This document shows positions 45,186-53,807 of a DNA stretch of 64,000 nt, in pieces. The stretch comes from Geojedonia litorea (lineage in GTDB: Bacteria > Bacteroidota > Bacteroidia > Flavobacteriales > Flavobacteriaceae): positions 269,958 to 333,957 of the forward strand of contig NZ_JBHSGP010000005.1 in the NCBI RefSeq assembly GCF_042654525.1. The letters are read 5' to 3'. Made by a program: the position numbers and the translations under genes. Position 1 is the stretch's first letter. Each line of letters begins with the position of its first letter. The notes beneath the pieces were generated by a model that saw only the letters and a list, made by a program, of their open reading frames with translations, searched no databases and was not told where the DNA came from.

Positions 45186-45773
45186 TTACAATTTCAATGA
45201 GAAACTTAATATAAGTTGATCTGGTCTAGTGTCTATCCTACTTGACGATCCACCTATATTATTGTTAATAAAGGTAGCTTCATTATCATTAAAACCACGT
45301 TCGTAGCGTAAATCAATGCCAAGCTTATTAAGGTCAAGCCCAATTCCGAAATTAAGACCAACGGTGAATTCGTTTTCAACATCGTCGATTGTGACGCCAT
45401 CAAATTCAGTATCTAAAATATATTGAAAAGCTGGACCGCCAAATACATTAATAGGTCCTAGTACTTTGATGCCAATTAACATAGGGGCATCTAACTTTTT
45501 CATTTTAAAATCATCACTGTTGTAGTCGCTCTTGGTACTTGTATAAACTAATTCTGGTCTAAAATAGAAGCGGTCTCCAAATTTTCCGAAGACCCCTAAA
45601 TGGTAGCCAATATTTCGATCTGGATGTTGTGCATTTTCACTTATCGATTCGAAATAATCACCATTGGCGTTATAGTTTAAACCGCCCTTAATACCAAAAC
45701 CTGTACCGTCTTGTGCTACTGCCGTAAGGCTGAATACTGCAATTAATACAGTGCTAAAAATCAATTTTTTCAT
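45186..45773 (-). CDS. Outer-membrane beta-barrel protein (porin-family, OmpW/OmpA-like fold)
   Basis: This 195-residue protein has a signal peptide (LIFSTVLIAVFSLTAVAQ). It has eight or so alternating amphipathic strands with Gly/Tyr/Phe patterns (GFGIKGGLNYNANG, HLGVFGKFGDRFYFRPELVYTSTKSDY, FTVGLNFGIGLDLNKLGIDLRYERGFND) and a C-terminal LILSFSLKL strand. This fits the PorT/outer-membrane-protein beta-barrel family common in Bacteroidota (residue pattern of OMP_b-brl_2). The role is unknown; such small barrels are often stress or envelope proteins. It is upstream of, and on the same strand as, the PQQ-dehydrogenase pair but separated by a strong terminator. Confidence 0.85.
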   Translation of the reverse strand: MKKLIFSTVLIAVFSLTAVAQDGTGFGIKGGLNYNANGDYFESISENAQHPDRNIGYHLGVFGKFGDRFYFRPELVYTSTKSDYNSDDFKMKKLDAPMLIGIKVLGPINVFGGPAFQYILDTEFDGVTIDDVENEFTVGLNFGIGLDLNKLGIDLRYERGFNDNEATFINNNIGGSSSRIDTRPDQLILSFSLKL

Positions 45774-45828
45774 AATAATAGTTTTTTAAGATTTGAGTTG
45801 TTAAATCAAAAACGTTGCCAAACTAATA

Positions 45829-46782
45829 TTATTTTCTTTTTAAGACAGTTTCTACTGCATTTATGATAGCATTACTATTTAAACCGTATTTATCCATGAG
45901 TTGTGCTGGAGTACCAGATTCACCAAAGGTGTCATTGGTAGCGACAAACTCTTGAGGCGTTGGTTGATGTTGTGCAAGAACACGCGCCACGCTTTCACCT
46001 AGGCCTCCTAAATAATTGTGTTCTTCGGCAGTAACGATACATTTTGTTTTTGCTACTGAATCTAAAATAGCTTTATCATCTAAAGGCTTAATGGTGTGAA
46101 TATTAATCACTTCAGCTGAAATTCCTTTATCATTTAGTGCTTTGGCAGCTTCAAGTGCTTCCCATACTAAATGTCCTGTGGCTACAATGGTAACATCGTT
46201 TCCTTCAGTGAGCTGAATTGCTTTGCCTATTTCAAAGGTTTGATCTTCTGGAGTAAAATTAGGAACACTAGGGCGTCCGAAGCGTAAATATACAGGACCG
46301 TGATGATCAGCAATAGCGATAGTTGCCGCTTTGGTTTGGTTATAATCACAGGTATTGATTACCGTCATACCAGGTAACATTTTCATTAAACCAATATCTT
46401 CCAGGATTTGGTGGGTAGCACCGTCTTCTCCAAGTGTTAAACCTGCATGTGAAGCACAAATTTTTACATTTTTATCAGAATAGGCTACACTTTGACGTAT
46501 CTGGTCATAAACACGGCCTGTTGAAAAGTTGGCAAATGTTCCTGTAAATGGTATTTTTCCACCTATGGTCATTCCAGCTGCAATACCAATCATATTCGCC
46601 TCGGCAATTCCTACTTGAAAAAATCGTTCTGGGTGATTTTTTTTAAAATCATCCATTTTTAAAGAACCTATTAAGTCTGCACAAAGCGCAACAACATTTT
46701 CATTGGTTTTACCTAATTCAGTTAAACCAGCTCCAAATCCTGATCGCGTGTCTTTATTTCCTGTATTTGTATATGTTTTCAT
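45829..46782 (-). CDS. Transketolase, C-terminal subunit
   Basis: This 317-residue protein corresponds to the pyrimidine-binding and C-terminal domains of transketolase. It has GFGAGLTELGKTNENVVALCADL, FFQVGIAEANMIGIAAGMTIGGKIPF with the catalytic-type Glu, SHAGLTLGEDGATHQ, and a C-terminal transketolase_C domain (TAEEHNYLGGLGESVARVL). It pairs with the N-terminal subunit encoded 17 bases upstream to form the active enzyme of the non-oxidative pentose phosphate pathway. Split transketolase genes are common in Bacteroidota. Confidence 0.95.
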   Translation of the reverse strand: MKTYTNTGNKDTRSGFGAGLTELGKTNENVVALCADLIGSLKMDDFKKNHPERFFQVGIAEANMIGIAAGMTIGGKIPFTGTFANFSTGRVYDQIRQSVAYSDKNVKICASHAGLTLGEDGATHQILEDIGLMKMLPGMTVINTCDYNQTKAATIAIADHHGPVYLRFGRPSVPNFTPEDQTFEIGKAIQLTEGNDVTIVATGHLVWEALEAAKALNDKGISAEVINIHTIKPLDDKAILDSVAKTKCIVTAEEHNYLGGLGESVARVLAQHQPTPQEFVATNDTFGESGTPAQLMDKYGLNSNAIINAVETVLKRK

Positions 46783-46799
46783 CTCTTTGTATTGCAGTA

Positions 46800-47645
46800 T
46801 TAATAATCTCCTAAAGTTTCAACGTTTTGAGCTAATCCAACGGCCAATTGCTCGTCGTTTGGAGCTTTTCCATGCCAAGCATGCGTATGCATCATAAAAT
46901 CTACACCATTGCCCATCACTGTTTTTAACAACACACAAACTGGTTTTCCTTGACCTGTTTTAGATTTTGCTTCGGCCATTCCTTTTAAAATTGCTTCCAA
47001 GTTATTGCCTTCATTTATTTCCAGTACAATCCATCCAAAAGCTTCAAATTTAGCTTTTAAACTGCCCATAGGTAATACATCGTCAGTAGCACCATCAATT
47101 TGTTGTCCGTTTAAATCTACCGTAGCAATAATGTTGTCAACTTTTTTAGCTGAAGCATACATAATGGCTTCCCAGTTTTGACCTTCTTGCAACTCACCAT
47201 CACCATGTAAACTGTAAACTAAATGTGAATCACCATTTAATTTTTTAGTTTGTGCAGCTCCCAAAGCAACCGACAATCCCTGACCAAGTGAGCCAGAAGC
47301 CACTCTAACACCAGGCAGACCTTCATGTGTGGTTGGATGACCTTGAAGTCTAGAATCTATTAATCGAAATGTGTTTAACTCATCTACCGAAAAGTAACCT
47401 GAACGCGCCAAAACACTGTAGAAAACTGGTGAGATGTGTCCGTTAGACAAAAAGAAGATATCTTCATTTATACCATCCATTGTAAATCCTTCTTTACGAT
47501 CCATTATTTCTTGAAATAGGGCCACAAAAAATTCGGTGCAACCTAATGAACCTCCCGGATGACCAGAATTTACTTTATGCACCATTCGTAAAATGTCTCT
47601 ACGAACCTGTGTAACTAATGCTTCTAATTGTTGTGTGTTTGACAT
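46800..47645 (-). CDS. Transketolase, N-terminal (thiamine diphosphate-binding) subunit
   Basis: This 281-residue protein, counted from the ATG at 47645, has HKVNSGHPGGSLGCTEF, FFLSNGHISPVFYSVL, GSLGQGLSVALGAA, the ThDP-binding SLHGDGELQEGQNWEA and a C-terminal HTHAWHGKAPND. The upstream GTG at 47672 falls within the -7 element TACTTTTG (47672-47679) and cannot be transcribed, which decides the start. It transfers two-carbon ketol units between sugar phosphates together with the C-terminal subunit. Each half carries part of the active site, so both are needed. Confidence 0.95.
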   Translation of the reverse strand: MSNTQQLEALVTQVRRDILRMVHKVNSGHPGGSLGCTEFFVALFQEIMDRKEGFTMDGINEDIFFLSNGHISPVFYSVLARSGYFSVDELNTFRLIDSRLQGHPTTHEGLPGVRVASGSLGQGLSVALGAAQTKKLNGDSHLVYSLHGDGELQEGQNWEAIMYASAKKVDNIIATVDLNGQQIDGATDDVLPMGSLKAKFEAFGWIVLEINEGNNLEAILKGMAEAKSKTGQGKPVCVLLKTVMGNGVDFMMHTHAWHGKAPNDEQLAVGLAQNVETLGDY

Positions 47646-47671
47646 GCGTTGACTATTATTTTTTTCAGCCA

Positions 47672-47679
47672 CAAAAGTA
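47672..47679 (-). promoter_or_regulatory. -7 element of the transketolase operon
   Basis: TACTTTTG on the minus strand matches TAnnTTTG and predicts a leader of about 20 bases before the ATG at 47645. No convincing TTG is seen 19-20 bases upstream. Confidence 0.6.
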
Positions 47680-47785
47680 GAGTTTTAAATAGATTTAAAA
47701 AAAGACTTTTGGTTCATTTATCAACGATTTATAATGTTTTGCTAACAATTTTGAATTTATTAAGATCCAATGCAGTTTAGTTAAT

Positions 47786-47793
47786 TATCTTTG
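47786..47793 (+). promoter_or_regulatory. -7 element of the tgt operon
   Basis: TATCTTTG matches TAnnTTTG and is 21 bases before the tgt ATG at 47815. The in-frame TTG at 47791 overlaps it and is excluded as a start. Confidence 0.65.
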
Positions 47794-47814
47794 CCGACTG
47801 ATGATTTTTTGATT

Positions 47815-48945
47815 ATGCAATTTGAATTAAAAGGAAAAGATTCTCAAAGTAAAGCCAGGGCAGGAGCGATTACTACCGATCACGGTACGATCGAAACTCC
47901 AATTTTTATGCCTGTAGGAACTGTAGGATCGGTTAAAGGTGTACATCAACGCGAACTTAAAGATGATATTAATCCTGATATCATATTAGGAAACACCTAC
48001 CATTTATATTTAAGACCTCAAACCCAAATTTTAGAACAGGCAGGAGGCTTACATAAATTTATGAATTGGGATCGTAATATTTTGACCGATTCTGGAGGTT
48101 ATCAAGTGTATTCACTATCGGCTAATCGAAAAATAAAGGAAGAAGGTGTAAAATTCAAATCCCATATTGATGGAAGTTATCACACCTTTACCCCAGAAAA
48201 TGTTATGGAAATTCAGCGCAGTATAGGCGCCGATATTATCATGGCTTTTGATGAATGTACCCCTTATCCGTGCGATTATCATTATGCCAAACGTTCTATG
48301 CACATGACACATCGTTGGTTAGACAGATGTATTAATCATTTAGAAAAGCTTCCTTTTAAATATGGTTATAGTCAAACTTTTTTTCCAATAGTTCAGGGTA
48401 GTACGTATAAAGATTTAAGAAAAGAATCGGCTGAATATATAGCCAATGCTGGTGCAGAAGGAAATGCCATTGGTGGTTTGTCGGTTGGGGAACCCGCAGA
48501 GGAAATGTACGCCATGACCGACGTGGTATGTCAAATTTTACCAGAAGATAAGCCGAGATACCTCATGGGTGTAGGTACACCAATCAATATTCTTGAAAAT
48601 ATTGCGTTAGGGATTGATATGTTTGATTGCGTAATGCCAACTAGAAATGCCAGAAATGGAATGCTGTTCACAGCTCATGGAACTATAAACATTAAAAACA
48701 AAAAATGGGAAGCTGATTTTTCCCCAATAGACGAATCTAATATGACTTGGGTAGACACCGATTATTCCAAAGCCTATTTACGTCATTTGTTTAGTGTTAA
48801 TGAACGCCTAGGTGCACAGATAGCAACCATACATAATCTTGGGTTTTATTTGTGGTTGGTTAGAGAAGCAAGAAAACATATATTAGCAGGAGATTTCAGG
48901 ACTTGGAAAGACAAAATGGTCAAACAAATGGATAAGCGTTTGTAA
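47815..48945 (+). CDS. tgt: Queuine/preQ1 tRNA-guanine transglycosylase
   Basis: This 376-residue TIM-barrel enzyme, counted from the ATG at 47815, contains ARAGAITTDHGTIETPIFMPVGT, the nucleophile region LTDSGGYQVYSL, IMAFDECTPYP with the base-specific Asp, GNAIGGLSVGEP, YLMGVGTP and DMFDCVMPTRNARNG. The zinc-site cysteines common in C-terminal TGT regions are partly replaced: the end region reads SVNERLGAQIATIHNLGFYLWLV without an obvious CxC pair. It exchanges G34 for preQ1 in GUN anticodons. Three bases separate it from the next gene, so tgt, the LptG-like gene and the EamA gene form one transcript. Confidence 0.95.
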   Translation: MQFELKGKDSQSKARAGAITTDHGTIETPIFMPVGTVGSVKGVHQRELKDDINPDIILGNTYHLYLRPQTQILEQAGGLHKFMNWDRNILTDSGGYQVYSLSANRKIKEEGVKFKSHIDGSYHTFTPENVMEIQRSIGADIIMAFDECTPYPCDYHYAKRSMHMTHRWLDRCINHLEKLPFKYGYSQTFFPIVQGSTYKDLRKESAEYIANAGAEGNAIGGLSVGEPAEEMYAMTDVVCQILPEDKPRYLMGVGTPINILENIALGIDMFDCVMPTRNARNGMLFTAHGTINIKNKKWEADFSPIDESNMTWVDTDYSKAYLRHLFSVNERLGAQIATIHNLGFYLWLVREARKHILAGDFRTWKDKMVKQMDKRL

Positions 48946-48948
48946 TAC

Positions 48949-50025
48949 ATGAAAATATTAGACTGGTACATACTAAAGCGATATCTATTTACATTTTTGA
49001 TGATGCTTTTACTGTTTATTCCTATAGGAATTACAGTTAATTTGGCGGAAAAAATAGGACGTATCCTTGAAAAAGAAGTGCCTTTCTCTGCAGTTGCACT
49101 CTACTATTTAGACTTCACAATATATTTCGCCAATCTACTGTTTCCAATATTTTTGTTTTTATCGGTAATATGGTTTACATCCAAACTAGCTAATAATACT
49201 GAAATCGTTGCTTTTTTAAGTTCAGGTGTTTCATTTTCACGTTTCTTAAGACCTTATATGATTGGTGCTACTATAATAGCTGCACTCGCTTTAGTGATGG
49301 GACTTTATTTGGCACCCATGGCCAGTAAAGGGTTTAACCAATTTGTATATAAATATTTAAGCAACAAAAAAGAAATAAACCAAACCACTGATGTTTTTAG
49401 ACAGCTGAATGAAAACGATTATATCTATGTAAGTAATTTTGATGTCAAAAACAAAAATGGGAATTACTTCACTTTAGAGCATTTTGAAGACAATGTGCTT
49501 AAATATAAAATATCGGCCAATAATATAAGATATATTGAAGAGGATTCAACCTATAGATTAACCACCTATGTAAAACGTACAATTGGTGAGGACGGTGATG
49601 TTTTGGATATTCAAAGACGTATTGATACCACATTTGCATTTGATTTGGATGATCTTACCCCTGTTGAATACATTGCTGAAACTCTTCAGTATAAGGAACT
49701 CAACAATTTTATAGAAAAGGAAAAGAAAAGAGGCTCATCAAATATTGGACGTTATGAAGTGGTTAAATATAAAAAGTGGAGTTTACCAATTGCGGTATAT
49801 ATATTAACCATTATTGCAGTAGCGGTGTCTTCTATAAAACGAAGAGGAGGGATGGGAATCAACCTTGCTTTTGGGATTACTATTGCTATGATATATGTGT
49901 TTTTTGACAAGGTCTTTGGAGTGATGGCAGAACAATCCGATTTTTCACCACTAATTGCCGTGTGGTTTCCTAATGTAGTTTTTGGTATTTTAGCCATATA
50001 TCTGCTATACAATGCCAAACGCTAA
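48949..50025 (+). CDS. lptG: LptF/LptG-family lipopolysaccharide export permease
   Basis: This 358-residue YjgP/YjgQ-family protein has an N-terminal LDWYILKRYLFTFLMMLLLFIP helix, three helices before residue 135, a periplasmic beta-jellyroll (about 140-260) and three C-terminal helices (IAVYILTIIAVAVSSIKRRGG, the FGITIAMIYVFFDKVFGVMAEQ pair and the last). It is one of the two permease subunits of the LptB2FG transporter that moves LPS to the periplasmic bridge. The position directly after tgt is common in Flavobacteriia. The choice of lptG over lptF is by resemblance and less certain than the family. It overlaps the EamA gene by 14 bases. Confidence 0.88.
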   Translation: MKILDWYILKRYLFTFLMMLLLFIPIGITVNLAEKIGRILEKEVPFSAVALYYLDFTIYFANLLFPIFLFLSVIWFTSKLANNTEIVAFLSSGVSFSRFLRPYMIGATIIAALALVMGLYLAPMASKGFNQFVYKYLSNKKEINQTTDVFRQLNENDYIYVSNFDVKNKNGNYFTLEHFEDNVLKYKISANNIRYIEEDSTYRLTTYVKRTIGEDGDVLDIQRRIDTTFAFDLDDLTPVEYIAETLQYKELNNFIEKEKKRGSSNIGRYEVVKYKKWSLPIAVYILTIIAVAVSSIKRRGGMGINLAFGITIAMIYVFFDKVFGVMAEQSDFSPLIAVWFPNVVFGILAIYLLYNAKR

Positions 50026-50932
50026 ACTCAACAACTATTTACATCTTCACCTTTTAGTATTTATTGCAGGTTTTACAGCTATTTTAGGTGAACTCATTTC
50101 AATTGGTTCAATCCCATTAGTTTGGTATAGAATGCTCATGGCAGGAATACTAATGTTCTTCTATCTTAAACTAGTCAAGATTGATTACAAAATCAGTTTG
50201 AAAACCAAGTTCAAATTCTTTGTAGCGGGAATAATTATTGCTCTACATTGGATTACATTTTTTGAGGCCATTAATCAATCAAATGTGTCCATTACCTTGG
50301 CGATGTTTTCAACTGGCGCTTTTTTCGCTTCATTTATAGAACCTATGATTTTTAAAAGACGCATTGTTTGGTATGAAATCATTTTTGGAATTATTGTCAT
50401 ACTAGGTGTTTTTCTAATTACCCAAAGCGAAATTAAATATATTAACGGAATCTTGCTAGGCATTGCATCAGCATTATTTTCTTCATTTTTTGCTGTTTTA
50501 AATGGGATGTTTGTTAGAACTTACAGAGCTTCAGTTATCTCTTTTTATGAGTTTTTCAGCGGTGTAATTTTTATTAGTATCTTCTTGTTGATATTTAAGG
50601 ACGGTTTTAATGCTTCCTTTTTTGTGCTGTCATTAAATGATTGGATTTATCTCTTTATTTTAGCATCCATATGTACTGCATATGCTTTTATTGGTGCAGT
50701 GAATGTAATGCGTTATTTGAGTCCTTATACTGTGGTATTATCCTATAATTTAGAACCTGTGTATGGTATTTTATTAGCCCTTATACTTTTTCCAGAAACT
50801 GAAACGATGAGCGTTCAATTTTACCTTGGCGCGATACTCATTTTATCTACTGTGTTATTAGATGGCATTTTAAAAAATTCTAAAAGGGGAGGTAAAGTAG
50901 TGTCTAAAACTAACACTCCCAAAGTTTTATAG
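50012..50932 (+). CDS. EamA/DMT-superfamily transporter
   Basis: This 306-residue protein has ten predicted transmembrane helices in two EamA repeats. The first contains FIAGFTAILGELISI and WYRMLMAGILMFFYLKLVK, and the second FVLSLNDWIYLFILASICTAYAFIGAVNVMRYLSPYTVVLSYNLEPVYGILLA. Members export amino acids, nucleotides or other small metabolites. The substrate cannot be deduced here. Its ATG lies 14 bases inside the preceding gene, so translation is probably coupled. Confidence 0.9.
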   Translation: MPNAKLNNYLHLHLLVFIAGFTAILGELISIGSIPLVWYRMLMAGILMFFYLKLVKIDYKISLKTKFKFFVAGIIIALHWITFFEAINQSNVSITLAMFSTGAFFASFIEPMIFKRRIVWYEIIFGIIVILGVFLITQSEIKYINGILLGIASALFSSFFAVLNGMFVRTYRASVISFYEFFSGVIFISIFLLIFKDGFNASFFVLSLNDWIYLFILASICTAYAFIGAVNVMRYLSPYTVVLSYNLEPVYGILLALILFPETETMSVQFYLGAILILSTVLLDGILKNSKRGGKVVSKTNTPKVL

Positions 50933-51029
50933 TTTATAGATAAAATAGTAAATTTGATACCCCGTATTTGAAGGTTCACTTATTTTATTTTTCATTCTTA
51001 ATTCAGCTTTTTATAAGAAAAAAAATATG

Positions 51030-51037
51030 TAGGTTTG
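51030..51037 (+). promoter_or_regulatory. -7 element of accA
   Basis: TAGGTTTG matches TAnnTTTG and lies 30 bases before the accA ATG. No TTG is seen at the usual upstream distance. Confidence 0.5.
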
Positions 51038-51067
51038 TACACTAACTAAAATTAAACTTAAGTTTCG

Positions 51068-52021
51068 ATGGAATATTTAGATTTTGAACTTCCAATTAAA
51101 GAACTTCAGGAACAATTAGAAAAATGTCAAGTTATAGGTAAAGAAAGTGACGTTGATGTTACCGAAACCTGTAAGAAGATCGAGAAAAAACTAATTGAAA
51201 CCAAAAAAAGCATTTACAAAAACCTTACAGCATGGCAGCGCGTCCAGTTGTCCAGACATCCAAACAGACCTTATACTTTAGATCATATTAGAGCCATTTG
51301 TGGTGATTCTTTTCTGGAGCTCCATGGTGATAGAAATGTCAAGGATGATAAAGCCATGATTGGTGGTCTAGGAAAAATAGGTGACCAAAGCTATATGTTT
51401 ATTGGGCAGCAAAAAGGATATAACACCAAAACCAGACAATATAGAAATTTCGGTATGTCAAATCCAGAAGGCTATCGTAAAGCCTTGCGCTTAATGAAGT
51501 CGGCTGAAAAATTTGGCATCCCTGTAGTCACTTTAATTGATACTCCAGGCGCATACCCTGGACTTGAAGCTGAAGAACGAGGACAAGGAGAAGCCATTGC
51601 AAGAAATATTTTAGAAATGACTCGCCTTAAAGTGCCTATTATTTGTGTTATTATTGGTGAAGGCGCATCTGGAGGTGCTTTAGGTATAGGCGTAGGAGAT
51701 AGAGTTCTAATGCTTGAAAATACATGGTATTCGGTTATTTCACCAGAATCGTGTTCATCCATATTATGGCGAAGCTGGGAATATAAAGAGCAGGCTGCCG
51801 AGGCATTAAAGCTAACTGCTCCAGACATGAAGAAGTTAAAATTAGTTGATGATATTATAAAAGAACCACTAGGCGGAGCCCATTCTGATCGTGAAACGAC
51901 CTTTGCAACTGTTAGAGATGCTATTGTAAAAAGTTATGACGAATTAAAAAACTTATCACCAAAAGATTTGGTAAATAAACGTATGGATAAATATGCCCAT
52001 ATGGGTGTATATAAAGGTTAG
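51068..52021 (+). CDS. accA: Acetyl-CoA carboxylase carboxyltransferase subunit alpha
   Basis: This 317-residue protein has the AccA N-terminal helix (YLDFELPIKELQEQLEKC), WQRVQLSRHPNRPYTLDHI, MIGGLGKIGDQSYMFIGQQKG, VVTLIDTPGAYPGLEAEERGQ and IIGEGASGGALGIGVGDRV, which form the carboxybiotin/acetyl-CoA crotonase-type site. It forms the alpha2beta2 carboxyltransferase with AccD, encoded elsewhere, and makes malonyl-CoA for fatty acid synthesis. Length and motifs are normal. A bidirectional-looking terminator follows it. Confidence 0.97.
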   Translation: MEYLDFELPIKELQEQLEKCQVIGKESDVDVTETCKKIEKKLIETKKSIYKNLTAWQRVQLSRHPNRPYTLDHIRAICGDSFLELHGDRNVKDDKAMIGGLGKIGDQSYMFIGQQKGYNTKTRQYRNFGMSNPEGYRKALRLMKSAEKFGIPVVTLIDTPGAYPGLEAEERGQGEAIARNILEMTRLKVPIICVIIGEGASGGALGIGVGDRVLMLENTWYSVISPESCSSILWRSWEYKEQAAEALKLTAPDMKKLKLVDDIIKEPLGGAHSDRETTFATVRDAIVKSYDELKNLSPKDLVNKRMDKYAHMGVYKG

Positions 52022-52040
52022 CCCTTATTGAATCAAGCTT

Positions 52041-52079
52041 TAAAAAAAACTGAAGTGTATAACTTCGGTTTTTTTTATC
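52041..52079 (+). terminator. Terminator of accA
   Basis: AAAAAAACTGAAGT pairs with ACTTCGGTTTTTTT (one G-T pair) around a short loop, ending in a run of eight T, about 20 bases after the accA stop codon. Confidence 0.88.
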
Positions 52080-52188
52080 ACTATTAACAATATATTTAAG
52101 TTATTAACAGTTAAATTGTTGAAGACTTGTTAAGATTGAAATTTGTAAATCGACGAATCGTCTTAACAATTTTTTTACATTCGCAGAT

Positions 52189-53730
52189 ATGAAGCAACCC
52201 AACCAAATACAAGGCTATAAAGTCGATAAGAGTACCATTATAAGCCTAGAAAAAGGCAAGATACCTCCACAAGCTATTGATTTAGAGGAAGTTGTATTGG
52301 GCGCGATGATGATAGATAAAAAAGGTGTTGATGAAGTCATCGACATTTTAAGTCCTGATGCATTTTACAAAGATGCCCATAAACATATTTTTGAAGCCAT
52401 TTTCAAATTATTCGAAAATAGTGAACCAGTCGACTTATTAACGGTTTCGAGTCAATTAAAGAAAGAGAGCAAGCTAGAATTAGTTGGAGGTGATTTTTAT
52501 CTTATTTCTTTGACACAAAGAGTGTCTTCATCTGCACATATTGAGTTTCATGCGCGTATCATTTTACAAAAGTATATTCAACGAAGTTTGATTAAAATTT
52601 CTAATGAAATTATTGAAGATTCGTACGATGAAACTAAAGATGTTTTCGATTTATTAGATAATGCCGAGGCTAAATTATATGAAGTCACACAAGGTAATAT
52701 CAAAAAATCTACCGAGACCGCTCAAAGTTTGGTAATTCAAGCAAAAAAGAAAATTGAAGATATATCCAATAAAGAAGGCTTGAGTGGTATTCCTTCCGGA
52801 TTTACAAAATTAGATCGATTGACTTCTGGATGGCAAGAAAGTGACCTCATTATTGTGGCTGCACGTCCGGGTATGGGTAAAACGGCATTAACCTTGTCTA
52901 TGGCTAGAAACATAGCTGTGAATCAAGATATACCAGTAGCGTTCTTTTCTTTAGAGATGTCTTCGGTGCAACTAATTACACGTTTAATCTCTAGTGAAAC
53001 AGGATTGTCTTCTGAAAAATTGAGAACAGGAAGGCTTGAAAAACACGAATGGGAACAATTAAACGTGAAGGTGAAGACTCTAGAAAAAGCACCCTTATTT
53101 ATAGATGACACGCCATCACTTTCCATTTTTGACTTACGTGCAAAAGCAAGGCGTTTAGCATCTCAATATGGTATTAAACTAATTGTGATTGACTACTTAC
53201 AGTTAATGACGGCTGGTGGAAGCCAAAAAGGTGGAAATCGTGAGCAGGAAATTTCAACCATCTCTCGTAATCTTAAAGCCTTGGCAAAGGAACTTAGTGT
53301 TCCTGTAATTGCATTATCGCAGTTATCTCGTGCTGTTGAAACGCGAGGCGGGAGTAAACGCCCGTTATTATCTGACTTACGTGAATCTGGAGCAATTGAG
53401 CAGGATGCCGATATTGTGAGCTTTATTTACAGACCTGAGTATTACAAAATAGAAGAATGGGATGATGAAGACCGTTCGCCTACCGAAGGTCAGGCGGAGT
53501 TTATTGTTGCCAAACATAGAAATGGTGGATTAGATAATATTAGGTTGAAATTCATTGGTCATCTAGGTAAGTTTGATAACCTAGATGATTTTGATACCCC
53601 ATTTGGAAACGAGTTCCATTCTAAAATGAATGCAGCAGCAAATGATGATACATTTAAGCCTGACAACTTCCCATCAGCAACTGACGCTTTTGATGTGCCA
53701 GAGGATGAGGACAATGATGTTCCGTTCTAA
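52189..53730 (+). CDS. dnaB: Replicative DNA helicase
   Basis: This 513-residue protein has the N-terminal primase/loader-interacting domain (PPQAIDLEEVVLGAMMID, about 26-43), a linker helix, and a RecA-like C-terminal domain with Walker A ARPGMGKTAL (225-234), FFSLEMSS, Walker B LIVIDYLQLM, ALSQLSRAVE and SDLRESGAIEQDADIV. The C-terminal tail is acidic, a feature of Bacteroidota DnaB. It unwinds DNA ahead of the fork. No intein interrupts the P-loop region. TACATTCG (52176-52183) just before the ATG resembles the -7 element with one mismatch. Confidence 0.97.
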   Translation: MKQPNQIQGYKVDKSTIISLEKGKIPPQAIDLEEVVLGAMMIDKKGVDEVIDILSPDAFYKDAHKHIFEAIFKLFENSEPVDLLTVSSQLKKESKLELVGGDFYLISLTQRVSSSAHIEFHARIILQKYIQRSLIKISNEIIEDSYDETKDVFDLLDNAEAKLYEVTQGNIKKSTETAQSLVIQAKKKIEDISNKEGLSGIPSGFTKLDRLTSGWQESDLIIVAARPGMGKTALTLSMARNIAVNQDIPVAFFSLEMSSVQLITRLISSETGLSSEKLRTGRLEKHEWEQLNVKVKTLEKAPLFIDDTPSLSIFDLRAKARRLASQYGIKLIVIDYLQLMTAGGSQKGGNREQEISTISRNLKALAKELSVPVIALSQLSRAVETRGGSKRPLLSDLRESGAIEQDADIVSFIYRPEYYKIEEWDDEDRSPTEGQAEFIVAKHRNGGLDNIRLKFIGHLGKFDNLDDFDTPFGNEFHSKMNAAANDDTFKPDNFPSATDAFDVPEDEDNDVPF

Positions 53731-53776
53731 TTGAAATCTTAAGTTGCTTTTAACAAAATGATCATACATTTTACAT

Positions 53777-53784
53777 TAACTTTG
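53777..53784 (+). promoter_or_regulatory. -7 element of the AI-2E-family transporter gene
   Basis: TAACTTTG matches TAnnTTTG and predicts a leader of about 15-18 bases before the ATG at 53808. No good TTG is found upstream. Confidence 0.5.
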
Positions 53785-53807
53785 ATCGCTATTTAAAAGA
53801 ACTCTTT

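Noticed and set aside
47791..47814. Upstream TTG start for tgt
   Set aside because: The codon overlaps the TATCTTTG -7 element and would not be transcribed; the ATG at 47815 gives the family-standard N-terminus.
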